Shown here in pieces: positions 11,030-22,127 of a DNA stretch of 64,000 nt (positions are counted from its first letter, which is position 1; each line of letters begins with the position of its first letter). This DNA is from Colletotrichum lupini (taxonomy: Eukaryota > Ascomycota > Sordariomycetes > Glomerellales > Glomerellaceae), in assembly GCF_023278565.1 (NCBI RefSeq), contig NC_064675.1, positions 310,001 to 374,000 of the forward strand. Direction: 5' to 3'. The position numbers were made by a program, and so were the translations under genes. The notes under the pieces are model-generated. The model was not told the origin of the DNA and searched no databases. It saw only the letters and a program-made list of their open reading frames with translations.

Positions 11030-13636
11030 GAGGCGCGAGGAGAGTAGTGCACTCACTCGTCTTGTGGTCAAATTTTTCTAGCGCATTGGCAAGGTGTCTT
11101 TTGATTCCCCCTTCTGGACATGTGTTTTTTTCGGTATCATAATCATGGATAGATCGAGGATAGACTGATGGAGAAAAAATGTGATTGATCCATACACTCA
11201 TTATCATTTCAAATGCCCGGTGACTCTGTGATACTTGAATATCTTTCTATGTGACATACTCAAAGTCCTCCCCACTGTTCAGTGTGTGAAGATTCATAGC
11301 AGTGAGTGTTTAGCAGTCTAATCGCGTCATACAGGGCTCGAGCTGTTCCTCCCGAGCAAATGAACGAATCGGTTCGGTTAGCCTCAAGGTAGAGGTGTGC
11401 TGCGGGCCGCACACCCATTGCCCGGCCTCGATTTACGATGTAATTGGGCCAAGCGCGGTGGCAGCCAAGCCGGCCAAGAGGAGCCTCCCTCCCATCCACC
11501 CCCATGGTCACCACCACCACCACCACCCATTTGGCATCCCACCCCCCAGACGTCGGGAAATGAGATGGTGCTGATCAATCCCCACCCTCGAGGAGGCCGC
11601 ACTTGGTATAGGCACCTGGGTTGTTGGCAGGCATACGAGGTCTGGACCGTCGAACGGGCTCCGTTTCTCTCTTTGGTTCATATTTCCTTCTCCTGGTCAG
11701 GGGATGTCACGTCCCCGCTGAAGAAGCGAGAGGAGACTGGAGAAGTTAGAAACTCTGGAAGAGAGAGAGATTCGAGACTCGAGAGAAAGAGGACTGTGTA
11801 TTCATACGGGCTCACACTGATGCACGGTAGAGAGTGGGTATTGGGAGAGTGGACGAAATAGGAAACGCATTCCCACATATCCAGGCGCAGCGGCGAGCTA
11901 AATTTAGAGCTTGGACCCGAGTAAGAGAACTCGCAACATGATCTGGAAACTGGTGACGGGAACAGACGGCTTCGTGTTCGGTGTCGCGCCGTCGGACGCC
12001 GTTGTTCGGCAGGCTTGGGATGTGTGTGAACTCATTCGCTCACTGGTACGGAGTAGTTGTGCGCGATTTCATACGGAGGCAAAGACTTCTGGAAACCCCG
12101 ATCGTGTTACCTCCGTCTGGACACAAACGATCTCTCCAATGCAGACTCATCAGCGGAGCGAATCCAGGTACGCGACGAATCATGAGGTTGCTGTACCTGG
12201 CGCTAGACGTAAGACGGGCAAACAGAGTTCAACGGCACAGGTCACCGACCGGATCAGGAAGACGGCGAGGAAAAAAATCTTGGAAGGGGGTGAGCTGAGA
12301 GTGGAGAACGCGCGTCCGTTGTTTATTCTGGTTTATGCATGTTCATCCCATTCGTTCAGAGAAAAGTCTGATTTGTTTACTTTGGCATTGGTCAGATCAG
12401 ATCAAATGAGACCAGACGAAAGGAAACAATAAAGAAAGAGACGAATGACCGGTTCGATAAAGAAGAGAGAAAAACTTGGCTTTTCTCGCTAAAAGAGTCA
12501 ATACTCAATAGTGTTGGAAAGGCGAGTGGCAGTGCAATTGCGGCGGCCACAGGCCTGACCTGACCTTGTTGGTGATCATCCAAGAATTCAAGATGCAGGG
12601 CCGGGTTTGCGTGCCTAGTGCATACTGTACGATTTGCCAGTTGCTAACTTGGTCTCTGCCAGCCAATATTGGTTTCCTCCCAGACTCTTAAATAGTCAAT
12701 CTCGTTCGGGTATTTTTGGCAACTCTGTATTTCGGGGCGCGGCGGGACGAGACTTTTGACGTTTCTGCGGGCCTTGTGCTCGTGATGCAATTGCACTCCT
12801 TTGCATTGTTTATGCCGGACAGCGGCACGATGAACATTATACCACGTAAGGTGCTTCCTGGAGTTGTGATGACCAGCTGATGAATAAGGGCTTTGCGTCG
12901 TGTGTGCATTCCTCCAATGCCTCACTTGCGCATGCATACCAACAGCGTTTCGACTTTTGCATGTTTTATGCCAAGACATTTCCCCTAATTTGTGCATTTG
13001 GCACGTTGTGAACCGGCTGCGGTTTGGCGGGCACATTGGCGGAAAGTATCCCCCATCCGTCGGGTCTCAGCCGCAACGGACCAACGGCTTTGTTCGTCAA
13101 CCAAACGCTGTTGGGAACTTTATTCGACGTCATTGACTGCATCTCTAGATGAGCCAACAGTTCAACATGTACGTGAGGATATCGCGATATCCAACAGGTG
13201 ATGGTGGCGCATTCTCACGCAGCCTGCTGCGTTCGCGATACACAGAATGTACTACAGAGGCCGCCCGCTGGCATGAACGTAGCCCTTTGGCACCGCGACG
13301 TCGCGCCCAGGTTCTTCCCAGGACGGCCGCGGGCCTCGACGGGATGCCGAAGCTTCTTCCCGCGCGCTTCCGGAGCCGCCGCGTCAACGCCATCGTCTCG
13401 GCAGTGTCATCTCCTACGGAAAGGCTACGGTACACACTTTTCGCATTGCATGTTCACATGGTCCCCTCCGCCCGCCGGTGGATCACTTCTCAACCCGGCT
13501 CCATAGCCCTGACGGAGCCCGCCCACCCGCACACAAAACTCCCACTCAATCACAACCCGGAATATGAATAGCTTCCCCGGCTCTCACCGGCATCCGCAAT
13601 CGCATCGAGGACCTTCCTCGGAGCGAGCATCGTCAC
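11030..13636. other. 2.6-kb intergenic region, no gene recognised
   Basis: Open frames up to 173 codons (11911-12432) and 140 codons (13149-13571) are present, but their composition is random-like with no domain, signal or splice support. A short CAC-repeat lies near 11511. I see no RNA gene until the tRNA at 13637. Confidence 0.5.
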
Positions 13637-13735
13637 GGAAGGGTGGCCGAGTTGGTTATGGCGCCAGGTTAAGGTCAGCTTAACATCTGTTTCCTGGTGG
13701 GGCAACCCGCGCGAGTTCGAGTCTCGTCCCTTTCA
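13637..13735 (+). tRNA. tRNA-Leu (anticodon AAG) with 17-nt intron
   Basis: The acceptor stem GGAAGGG pairs with CCCTTTC (one G-U) and the discriminator is A. The D arm is GCC...GGC, the anticodon stem CCAGG/CCTGG and the T arm GCGAG-TTCGAGT-CTCGT. A long variable arm (GGG-GCAA-CCC) marks a class II tRNA. The anticodon AAG lies at 13671-13673 and reads Leu CUU. An intron sits at the usual place after position 37 (about 13675-13691); its CTTAAC can pair with GTTAAG across the anticodon, as in typical eukaryotic pre-tRNA introns. The internal A box (TGGCCGAGTTGG) and B box (GTTCGAGTC) are the pol III promoter. Confidence 0.93.
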
Positions 13736-13748
13736 TTTTGCGTTTTTT
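13736..13748 (+). terminator. Pol III terminator of tRNA-Leu
   Basis: A T4 run directly after the tRNA, followed by a T6 run at 13743-13748. Confidence 0.8.
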
Positions 13749-14189
13749 GGCATTGATTATTACATGGTTAGGTTTGCTCTGGGCTTATTTTGAGATGGGT
13801 GCTCGAGTGGCATGTGACTTCGCGTTTTGTCTTGCGGTTGACTGGCCGTTATGATGGCAAAATATTTGACCAGGTTTTGCGCCTCAGCGCCGGCAACTCC
13901 AAGACGATAATGATCAACCTTGACCTTGATACCCGCAGGTATGAGAGGAGTGACTGCCTTTCAGAGATAGTCATCATTCCCAATCACCCCTTCGAGACCT
14001 GTCATCGCCCTTCATCCCCTTCAGTTTGTTCAGCTTCAGTGCCCGGCCTGGATGAAGTGTGCTATAGTACAGAGAACTAAGTAAATTACCTGAAATACTG
14101 AGAATTGAATATCACATATCATCGCGAGTATACATGTATAGAAACCGGCATAATGTTTGTCGGGTTGTCGTTGGCTGCCACGACTTCAT
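13749..14189. other. Intergenic, no gene recognised
   Basis: Space between the tRNA and the stop of the minus-strand MFS transporter; nothing beyond a short unsupported frame. Confidence 0.5.
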
Positions 14190-15743
14190 TCATTCCCTGT
14201 GTTCTATGACCCTCATATCCTTGGCTACCGAGCCCTTCTCGTCCAGCCCATCATCCTTCACCTCTTCCCCAAATACCTCCTGCATGCGTTCTAGGCTGTG
14301 GCCTCTGGTCTCAGGGTACAAGAAGTAAAAGACGGCCACTTCAATCACAAGCCACACCACATATACCAAGTAGTACTTCCAACCCAGAGAGTCCATACCG
14401 ATTGGATTGACAAACTGGTTGAAGAACGACGCGGCCTTGTTAGCAAAGACGAGGACACTAAGACCCATAGCCCGAAGCCTAAACGGAAGAATCTCCGTGG
14501 GGTAGAGGAAGAGCAAGGGGTTGAGACAAATAACGAAGGCGGCGTAGAAGATAAAGATGAAGGCAAGCGCAGCCTGGCTAGCAGCTGTAGTGCCCGTTGT
14601 GTTGTACACCGCGATACTGGCCGTCAGCGACGAAAAGGTGAGCCACATGGCAATGCCGCCTCCGACAAACATCCACCGGCGGCCTATCTTAGTTGAAAGC
14701 GCTGCCGCGAACAGGGCCGTGGCGTAGTTCACGGTGCTGATGACTCCGTTGAGCATGGTCTGCTCGCGTTGGCTAGTGATGCCGATGCTGGTGAATATCT
14801 TTGTCAAGTAGTATGACACCAAACCGTTACCACTCCACTGGCCGAACACGGCGAGAGTAAGGAGGATTAAGAGTCTCTTCCTGTTGGCCGGTGTCTTGAA
14901 GAACAGCTTTGGTCCTACATCCTTGACCTGCTTCTCCAGCTGCAAAGCCACCTTCATCTCGTGAAATTCTGCGACAACCAGCGGGTCGGACGGGTCCCCA
15001 CCCCCGTGATGCTTCACAAGGATGCTGAATGCCTCGTCATCTCGGTCCTTGTAACAAAGCCAACGAGGAGACTCGTCTAGGAACCAGACGAAAACCATCT
15101 GGATGACCGCCGGGAGCGCCTGCAACATTGTAGGAAGCCGCCACGCCCACGAACCCGCGATGCGGTAGCTCCCAAACGTCACCCACCCCGCCGTGAGAGC
15201 GCCGAGGTAGAAGCTGGTATTATAGAGCGAGCCGAATAACACGCGGTGCCTTGGGTGCGCGAGCTCCGAGATGAGCACCGGCGCCGCGGCGAGGGCCATG
15301 GTGATGCCGAAGCCGACGACGATGCGGCCGCCGATGAATTGTCCGATGGAGTGGCTTAGGCACTGGATCAGCACGCCGATAATCATGATGCTGCTCCCCG
15401 TGAGGATGGACCATTTCCGTCCGAAGCGGTCCGAGACGAAGGCGGAAAAGGGGGTGGAAATGATTGCGCCGAGGGGGTAGGCCGCGCTGGTGAAGCCGAG
15501 AAGGGCGCCTTTGGGACTTCCGAATTCGCGGTTCCAGGCGGCGACGCCTTGGAGGCCCGTCAGGACGGAGCCGTCGTAGCCGTTTGTTGCGCAGACGACG
15601 AGGCAGGCTGGGGCGAGGATACTGTAGAGGCGGATGAGGGATGGAGTGAGGGAGGAGAGGGCGGAGCGGTTGTCTGAGGCCAGGATCTCTTCCACGGTCC
15701 GGGCCCGCGGGGGCAGAGACTCGGAGTCCATCTTGTTGGACAT
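14190..15743 (-). CDS. MFS sugar transporter (sugar porter family)
   Basis: 517 aa, intronless. The pattern is that of a 12-TM sugar porter: DRFGRK after TM2 (105-110), GGRIVVGFG in TM4 followed by ELAHPRHR, DESPRWL before the central loop, IGRRWMF in the second half, YPTEILPFRLRAMG, and a closing PETRGHSLE. The N-terminus YDGSVLTGLQ is typical of fungal lactose-permease-like and oligosaccharide porters. It should import a sugar across the plasma membrane; the substrate is not known. It diverges from the GH3 beta-glucosidase across 721 bp and so may import a disaccharide that this enzyme cleaves. The ATG at 15743 is used; another ATG lies four codons in. Confidence 0.9.
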   Translation of the reverse strand: MSNKMDSESLPPRARTVEEILASDNRSALSSLTPSLIRLYSILAPACLVVCATNGYDGSVLTGLQGVAAWNREFGSPKGALLGFTSAAYPLGAIISTPFSAFVSDRFGRKWSILTGSSIMIIGVLIQCLSHSIGQFIGGRIVVGFGITMALAAAPVLISELAHPRHRVLFGSLYNTSFYLGALTAGWVTFGSYRIAGSWAWRLPTMLQALPAVIQMVFVWFLDESPRWLCYKDRDDEAFSILVKHHGGGDPSDPLVVAEFHEMKVALQLEKQVKDVGPKLFFKTPANRKRLLILLTLAVFGQWSGNGLVSYYLTKIFTSIGITSQREQTMLNGVISTVNYATALFAAALSTKIGRRWMFVGGGIAMWLTFSSLTASIAVYNTTGTTAASQAALAFIFIFYAAFVICLNPLLFLYPTEILPFRLRAMGLSVLVFANKAASFFNQFVNPIGMDSLGWKYYLVYVVWLVIEVAVFYFLYPETRGHSLERMQEVFGEEVKDDGLDEKGSVAKDMRVIEHRE

Positions 15744-15807
15744 TCGAAGGCCAGTATAGATGAAGATGGCTGTGAGAATGACGACTTGTTCACCCGGGCT
15801 TCGCGGG

Positions 15808-15818
15808 TCTATTTATGC
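15808..15818 (-). promoter_or_regulatory. TATA-like element of the MFS gene
   Basis: On the minus strand CATAAATAG lies about 65-75 bp before the ATG at 15743, suitable for a core promoter. Confidence 0.4.
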
Positions 15819-16085
15819 TGTATGACAGCCATGATTTAAGATAGTCGCCAAACAACAGACATATCCAAGGAGGAATGTTTTTCTCGAGCAAGTAGAATCT
15901 AGGCTCGATAAGCTCTACCTGGTAACATACGACATGGCGTCGAACCTGACCCCATGATCTGGTTCCGTTCGAGTCCGACCCCGGATCGGCTCTGCGGGGG
16001 AGGGTTCCCCAGGTCTTGGCATTGTTCTCGAGGAACGAGGCTATTCCCCAAAACGGCAAGGATGTCACGTAGGCGCGGGGAGAGA

Positions 16086-16098
16086 CGGACTGACTCCG
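16086..16098. promoter_or_regulatory. CGG-N7-CCG palindrome in shared promoter
   Basis: CGGACTGACTCCG, an inverted CGG pair with a 7-base spacer, the type of site bound by dimeric Zn2Cys6 regulators. A near copy lies 130 bp away at 16216, in the same divergent promoter. Confidence 0.5.
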
Positions 16099-16150
16099 TG
16101 CCCCTCGTCTTTGGTGGGGGGTCGTGAGTGTGTCCCGCATAGTTTCCCAT

Positions 16151-16164
16151 CCCGACACGTCGGG
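16151..16164. promoter_or_regulatory. CCCGAC-AC-GTCGGG palindrome
   Basis: A 14-bp perfect-arm palindrome that contains an everted CCG-N6-CGG, also a zinc-cluster-type site. It lies between the two CGG-N7-CCG sites, about 408 bp from the MFS start and 301 bp from the GH3 start. Confidence 0.5.
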
Positions 16165-16215
16165 AGCTGTACCAATGCTGCTTGGCTCTTTACGGCTAAT
16201 CCCGTCGGGGAGAAA

Positions 16216-16228
16216 CGGACTCGGTCCG
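16216..16228. promoter_or_regulatory. Second CGG-N7-CCG palindrome
   Basis: CGGACTCGGTCCG shares CGGACT...TCCG with the site at 16086. Repetition of the same half-sites and spacer makes a functional operator more likely than chance, though CGG triplets are common in GC-rich promoters. Confidence 0.5.
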
Positions 16229-16318
16229 ATCATGGGCGGTACAAAACCCAGCCTAGCACGCGTTGTTCCTAAGTCTCCTGCATTGGCTTATACTCATAAG
16301 GAAGTCAATCTTAGCTGC

Positions 16319-16326
16319 TTATAAAT
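16319..16326 (+). promoter_or_regulatory. TATA-like element of the GH3 gene
   Basis: TTATAAAT about 140 bp upstream of the ATG at 16465, followed by a CT-rich leader. Confidence 0.4.
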
Positions 16327-16464
16327 GAGCCCCTACTCTGAACCTGGGCGAGGGTCTGTTAAACTCACTGGTTTCTTGGAGGCACGCAAAGAGGTCATCT
16401 CTGACTTCAGTTTCTTTAGTGCTCACACTCAATTCCTACCTTAACCCCATCACTCACTAGCAAC

Positions 16465-19324
16465 ATGTTTGACACTGAGAAACGAGGCCGAGACCATGAT
16501 GCATCGCGCATCAATGTGCCTCAAGCACCCCAAAACCCGAAATCGTTCTCTCAAGAAAAATTGAAGCATATGACTCTCGAGGAGAAGGTGTTGCTACTGA
16601 CAGGCGAAGACCTCTGGCGGACGAATCCCATCCCGAGGTTGGGCATCTCCCGAATCAAGACCTCTGATGGGCCTACCGGAGTTCGCGGTGGTATTTTTGT
16701 TGATGGGGTCACTGCAGCCTCGTTGCCGTCTGGGTGAGTAACTGTAGCAGCTCCCGCCTGAATACAGCCATATCTGACAAATACGAAAGGGTGTCGCTGG
16801 CTGCTACGTGGGATAAGCAAGTCATCAACGATGTCTCACAGATTTTGATAGCGGAAGCTAAGAGCAAAGGGGTAGATGTTCTTCTAGGCCCAACAGGTAA
16901 GGTCTTGACTGCTGCAAGTAGAAGCCTCGAATTCTGGTATTAGTCTGACACCTGCATAGTATGCATCCCTCGTACTCCACTAGGCGGGCGTAACTTCGAA
17001 GCCTACAGCGAAGACCCTTTCCTAACGGGCAAACTGGCCGCCGAGTACATCAACACGATCCAAGCTGCTGGTATCGGAGCCTGCGTCAAGCACTACGCCG
17101 CAAACGACCAGGAGAATCGCCGCTTCTTCATAGACGAGAAGATCCCCGAGCGTGCTCTACGCGAAATTCACCTGCAACCTTTTCAAATTGCAGTCCGCGA
17201 TAGTAACCCCTGGTCCATCATGACAGCTTACAACAGGATCAATGGCGACTTCTGCTCGGCACATCACTACCTCATCAGAGACATCCTCCGTGGTGAATGG
17301 GGCTGGGATGGATTGGTGATGAGTGACTGGTTTGGGACGAATAGCATCGTACCTTCGTTGACAGCAGGGTAAGCCTTGAATCAGAAGCCACCGCCTTTGG
17401 CGAATGTTTGACTAACGAAGAATCAGATTGGATCTGGAGATGCCTGGACCAGTCAGGCGAAGGGGCAAACACCTTCTCGAGGCACATAGCAAAGGCCTGG
17501 TTGACACCTCTTTCATTGATGCATCTGCCGCAAGAGTCCTGGAACTACTACACAAGACCGGCAAAAGCCAGATACCAGATTGGAAGGAAGAGCCGGAGCG
17601 AGCCGTTGATCTCCCCGAGCATCGGAAGATTCTGCGTCGCGCAGGTGCAGAAGGTTTGTGCCCATTCAAGAGAGATGCTCAAGTGAAGTCAACTAACGAA
17701 ACATGCAGGCATTGTTCTCCTGAAGAACGATATGTCGACCTTACCCCTCTTAGATATCAGTGGTAAGACCATTGCTTTCATCGGCCCCAACGCCGCCAGA
17801 TCGGTGGCCACGGGAGGTGGTAGCTCCAACCTCGCGCCTCACTACCGTACCACACCTTTTGGATCTTTCAAAAGGGAGCTCTCTGAGGCGTTCCCGACAG
17901 CCAAGGTTGCAACTGAACCCGGAATCCTTACGCATCGATACCTACCTCTCATGGACCCTACTGTCATGCAAAACCCCGAAACCAAGAGTGCTGGATTTGT
18001 TTTGTCTCTTTGGAGAAACATGAAGCACGAAGGCGACCGGTTCATGGTAGAGCACCGGCCGAGTTCGAACCTGGTTTGCTACGATGGGCTCCCCCCTGAG
18101 CTGACGACGGGAGAGCGATATTCCTACCGTGCCAGGACGATACTCACGCCCAAGACGAGTGGGGTTCATCAGCTATCCCTCTCAAGCTGTGGCCCTGGCA
18201 AGCTGATCCTCGACGGAAAGGTCGTTATTGATATCGAGCGGAGGTGGTGGTCGCCCAAGTCATCTCTCTTCATGAGCTACGGCTCACCTGAGGAGCGAGT
18301 CGATGTCGCCCTCGAAGCTGGTAGATCATATGAACTTGTGCTTGAATCGCTCAGCCGCGAACCGAAGCCGTATGATTTGACATACATGGGCATGTTGGAG
18401 CGTGAGGAGGTCCAAGACGGCGGTCGTATCGGGTTTCTAGAAAACCCCGGAGATCTTGACGCAATGTTTCAAAACGCCATCGAGCTTGCCAGGACGAGTG
18501 ATGTTGCCGTCGTCGTTGTAGGAAAGGACCAGGACTGGGAGACGGAGACGAGCGACATGGTGTCCATGGATTTGCCTGGCCGGTCCAACGAGCTGATCTC
18601 TGCCGTGGCCAAGGCGAATCCCAACGTTATCGTGGTAAACCAAACGGGAAGCCCCATCACGATGCCCTGGATTGAAGAGGTCCCGGCTGTCATTCAAGCT
18701 TGGTACCAAGGTCAAGAGCTGGGTAACAGCTTGGCGGATGTTCTCCTTGGGGCGGCGAACCCGTGCGGGAAGCTTCCAATCACATTCCCGCGCCGCATTG
18801 AGGACACGCCATCATTCGACAATTATCCCGGTGAGAACGACGTGGTTCACTATGGAGAGGGCATCTATCTTGGGTACAAGTACTACGATCACCGCAAGAT
18901 CGAACCACTGTTCCCTTTCGGGGCTGGTCTCTCGTACACCACCTTTGAGTACTCCAACCTAAGACTGAGTGCCGACGTACTAGAGGAGACCGGAAGGATT
19001 GAAGTCGAAGTTGACGTGACGAACACGGGCAAGCGCGAAGGCAGAGAGATTGTGCAGTTCTACGTCGCTCCTGTGTCGAAGCCTCGGCTGGGCCGCCCGC
19101 TCAAGGAGCTTAAGGGCTGGGACAAGGTTCTCGTACGGCCCGGAGAGACAGTGACCGCTCGGACGACTCTCGACAAGGTGAGCATATCATACTGGGATGA
19201 TAGCATTCAGAAGTGGGTGGTGGAACCCAACGCGGAGTTCAGGGTGAGTGCGGCAAGGGATTCTAGGGAGGAAGGGCTGGGCGCCGGATTCCGGTCGGCG
19301 AATGCTTTCCAGTGGATTCATTGA
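16465..19324 (+). CDS. GH3 beta-glucosidase with PA14 insert, intracellular type
   Basis: Five exons: 16465-16733, 16790-16896, 16960-17368, 17427-17653 and 17709-19324, giving 875 aa in one frame. All introns (55-63 nt) have GT...AG. Signature sequences: SDGPTGVRGG, GPT..IPRTPLGGRNFEAYSEDP, KHYAANDQENRR, and MSDW holding the nucleophile Asp248. A PA14-type beta domain (about 420-560) is inserted in the second catalytic lobe, and a fibronectin-III-like C-terminal domain (VTNTGKREGREIVQFYV) follows. There is no signal peptide, as in the intracellular BglI-type subgroup. It should release glucose from imported beta-linked oligosaccharides, which fits the divergent sugar transporter. The stop lies 96 bp from the stop of the convergent regulator. 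Confidence 0.9.
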
Positions 19325-19420
19325 GTTGAGGTCACGAACCGGATATAGAGTAGCTGTTGGTAACTATGACACGCTGGTTGCGGTTATCTCTCTTCTGGAT
19401 GATTCGTATATCTCCTTTGA

Positions 19421-21642
19421 TCAAGACAGCATGCGAAGAATCTCACAATCCTTCGCAATCGTTGGCGAAAACCGAGACGCCGCTCCGGCTGCCATTTCTC
19501 GAGCCTGGTGTGTGATTTCCCAGCCTTCCGGCAATAGGATTTTAGACAGCTCTTCATTGCGTAGGATGAACTTGATCTGAATTTCGATTCCGAAAAGACT
19601 ATGAGGTACATCAGCTAGACGGTCGTCGGTCATCAAGAGTGACTGGATGCTTACGTTCTCCAAGAGTTGATGGGGAAGAGAAGGAGCCCGAATGGCTCCT
19701 GGAGAATCCCACCATGCAATACCCCAATGATGGCAGAGGAAACCGCTACCTTGGCGCCTAACATGTCTTCGTCGGATAGAGCAGAGATTGCCGAGGCATG
19801 CAGACAGCGGTGCACGTGAGAACGGTAGAGGATCGTCTTTGCAGCGCAATAGCGTGCCTTCAGGTGTCCTCTCAACCTTTGTTGCATTGGTCTGACTGGA
19901 TGCGAGGAAAGGAGCCTGACCTCTTCGACAAGCGAGAAGGTCTCGAATTGGAGCGCGACTGGGAGACACGCTTTCCACTCCTCGATTTGACGGCTCAATT
20001 CGCCCAGAATAGAATGGGATGGGGGCTGAACTCTTTCTATAGTTGAATCAGCATTCGCAACAAATCTCGTGCACAACGGAGGTTCTTTGACCTTTGTTAT
20101 ACAGATGAAGGTGTATTCGGTTTAGGAGTCTCCTCATAGCAACAAGTGCCAAGAAGTAGAATTGCGTGTCTTTGCCCTGAGAGTCTGCGCCAGAGTCGGG
20201 CAGTAGCGGCAAGGGCACTGCACTTTCGAGACTACTCAAGCCGCTAGGCGGGAAGTCATACTCGACAAGAATTTGGCTGTGACTTGATTAGCACGCAAGA
20301 CTTTGAGGGCCAAAGCCGAAAGTGTTGGTACCTTTCTTGCAGATACGCAATCCAGTACAGCTGGCAGTGGTGCGCTTCAAGTTTCGCCTGCCTGATGCCA
20401 ACCTGTTAGTGAATTTCGCATCCTGGCCAACAACCTACAAATCACCGGACCTACAGCGGCAGCAAGATCATGATCAGAGAGCACGCTTTGTGAATGAAAC
20501 TCCAAGAGTCATGAATTCTCAAGACTGATGAGTTGTAAAGACTGTCAAGCGCCATTAGCGTTCAAAATGCCTCCCTACAGGAGATCCAAGCTTTACTTAC
20601 GCCATGAGCAAAAGACACTGGACGCTCACCCAGTCGGTTTCTTCAACATCTCGGAACATATCGCACGCAATGGTGTAGAACCCGAGACCAGCCTCGTGAT
20701 CTAACATGGCATCCGTTGAGTCGGACTGGGCCCATTCTGTTTTACCAGTCTGGCAGGCAGCTACAGAGCCGAGCGAGAGGACGAGTGCCACCAAGCAGCT
20801 ATCAAGATTGCGAGCAAACCCCACTCTGAGAGCTTGATTGAGATGATGGCTATAGAATCGGTCTTCGTCTAATACAAGATACTGCGGGTGGAAGTGACTG
20901 AAGTAAGAGTCGGCTAGGTCACGCAATTGCGCCAGCGACAGGTTGGACAGCCAGCCATCATCTCGCGAGGAACTTTCAACAAGGCATCGTGGGGGTGCTC
21001 TACTTCTGCGTATCTTGGGTCGTTGAATCTCCAACGCGACTGGGTATCGTAGATCAAGCTCCGTCAGAGTGACCGGAGAACAAGGCCAGGAGAGAAGATG
21101 CTGTGGTGCCGTGTAGTGCTTCTCCGGGATGGCGAGTTCCTGGCGTATCTGGACCGATCCCAGCTTGGAAGGCGAGAATACGCTCATCGGACTGACTGCT
21201 TCCATCGGGTCAGGGTTCTCAACTGTCGGTTCGTGATGGTTCTGTAGCCGTGACTGCCCATCTGAAGTGATTCGAAAGTCGTGAGTACTCTCCATGAGAG
21301 CATCCAGCTTAGCTTCCATCCGCTTCAGTGTGTCATTCAACTCCGTGACAGAGAGGTTCTTCCTTGATGAAAGTCAGTCGACTGTAACTCTTCACGAGGG
21401 CAAGCATACTACATTACTTCGATGTGACGGTCTCGATATATCCACATTGCAGCCCCAACCTTCTACATCGCCCGCAAAAAGGTTTCGCTTCATCACATTT
21501 CGTCTTCCTCTCACGACATGGCGCGCAGACCTTGCGAGATTGTTAGCAACGCCCAGCCTTTTTTGACCTCAATGCTCACATTGAGCGCTTGTCGACGTGG
21601 TGCGCTGCTCGAAGGCTGATTTCGTGTATTTTCAGAGTCCAT
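19421..21642 (-). CDS. Zn2Cys6 transcription factor with fungal-trans domain
   Basis: Eight exons on the minus strand: 21642-21580, 21530-21418, 21362-20601, 20541-20455, 20391-20332, 20276-20092, 20036-19655 and 19598-19421, giving 609 aa in one frame. Exon 2 holds the zinc cluster, C-x2-C-x6-C-x6-C-x2-C-x6-C (VCAPCRERKTKC...CGRCRRLGLQC), split from the N-terminus by a 49-nt intron. A coiled linker (LNDTLKRMEAKLDALME) follows, then the middle homology region (LADSYFSHFHPQY, SVQCLLLMA, EYDFPPSGLSSLE). It is a nuclear DNA-binding regulator of the Gal4 type. Its position between GH3 and GH28 and tail-to-tail with GH3 suggests local control of carbohydrate genes (inference). In intron 4 the first AG lies directly after the branch A; the frame requires the next AG. 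Confidence 0.82.
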
Positions 21643-22127
21643 GTCCGGTCGCTGCAATGTTCATAGGAAGGACGGTAAGGTAGTGCAGGCTTGGGGGGTT
21701 AGGGGTCGTTGCTGCTTAAATGCAGTCTGAGGGGTCTGCCAAGGCGCCACGGAGGGCGCTGGTCAAGCCCTTAAAAGACGTGGACGGAACACATCGGCTC
21801 TAACAGAAGACGTGACAATGAGGAGCCAACAAAAGCTACAATACGGTCACCAATATCCGGGGATCTATCGAAAGTCTCGATAACCGTCATGAAGATCATT
21901 CATACTTGATTAGCAGACATGTCAGTTCACTGTTCACTGATCGAGCTAGGGCATCTGATGATGAAAGATGATTCAATTAGCTAAGCTGTTCCAGGACCCA
22001 CCCGGCGCCGGAAGTCCCACATGCCCCGTGCCGGATTGCCGAAGCCGTCGGCGAAAACGAGATCGTAATATATGCATTGTATCCTTATTCACATTGTTTG
22101 AATATTTACAGAGAACGGTCTTTTCGA
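21643..22127. other. Promoter of the Zn2Cys6 gene / 3' region of GH28
   Basis: No gene seen. It lies between two minus-strand genes, so it should contain the regulator's promoter and the polygalacturonase 3' UTR. Confidence 0.5.

Noticed and set aside
9662..11071. 469-codon minus-strand open frame, Gly/Val-rich
   Set aside because: It lies antisense to the GH17 gene, whose third-position GC bias keeps the opposite frame open; it has no start context or domain.
11911..12432. 173-codon plus-strand frame
   Set aside because: No domain, signal peptide or codon pattern; amino-acid composition looks random.
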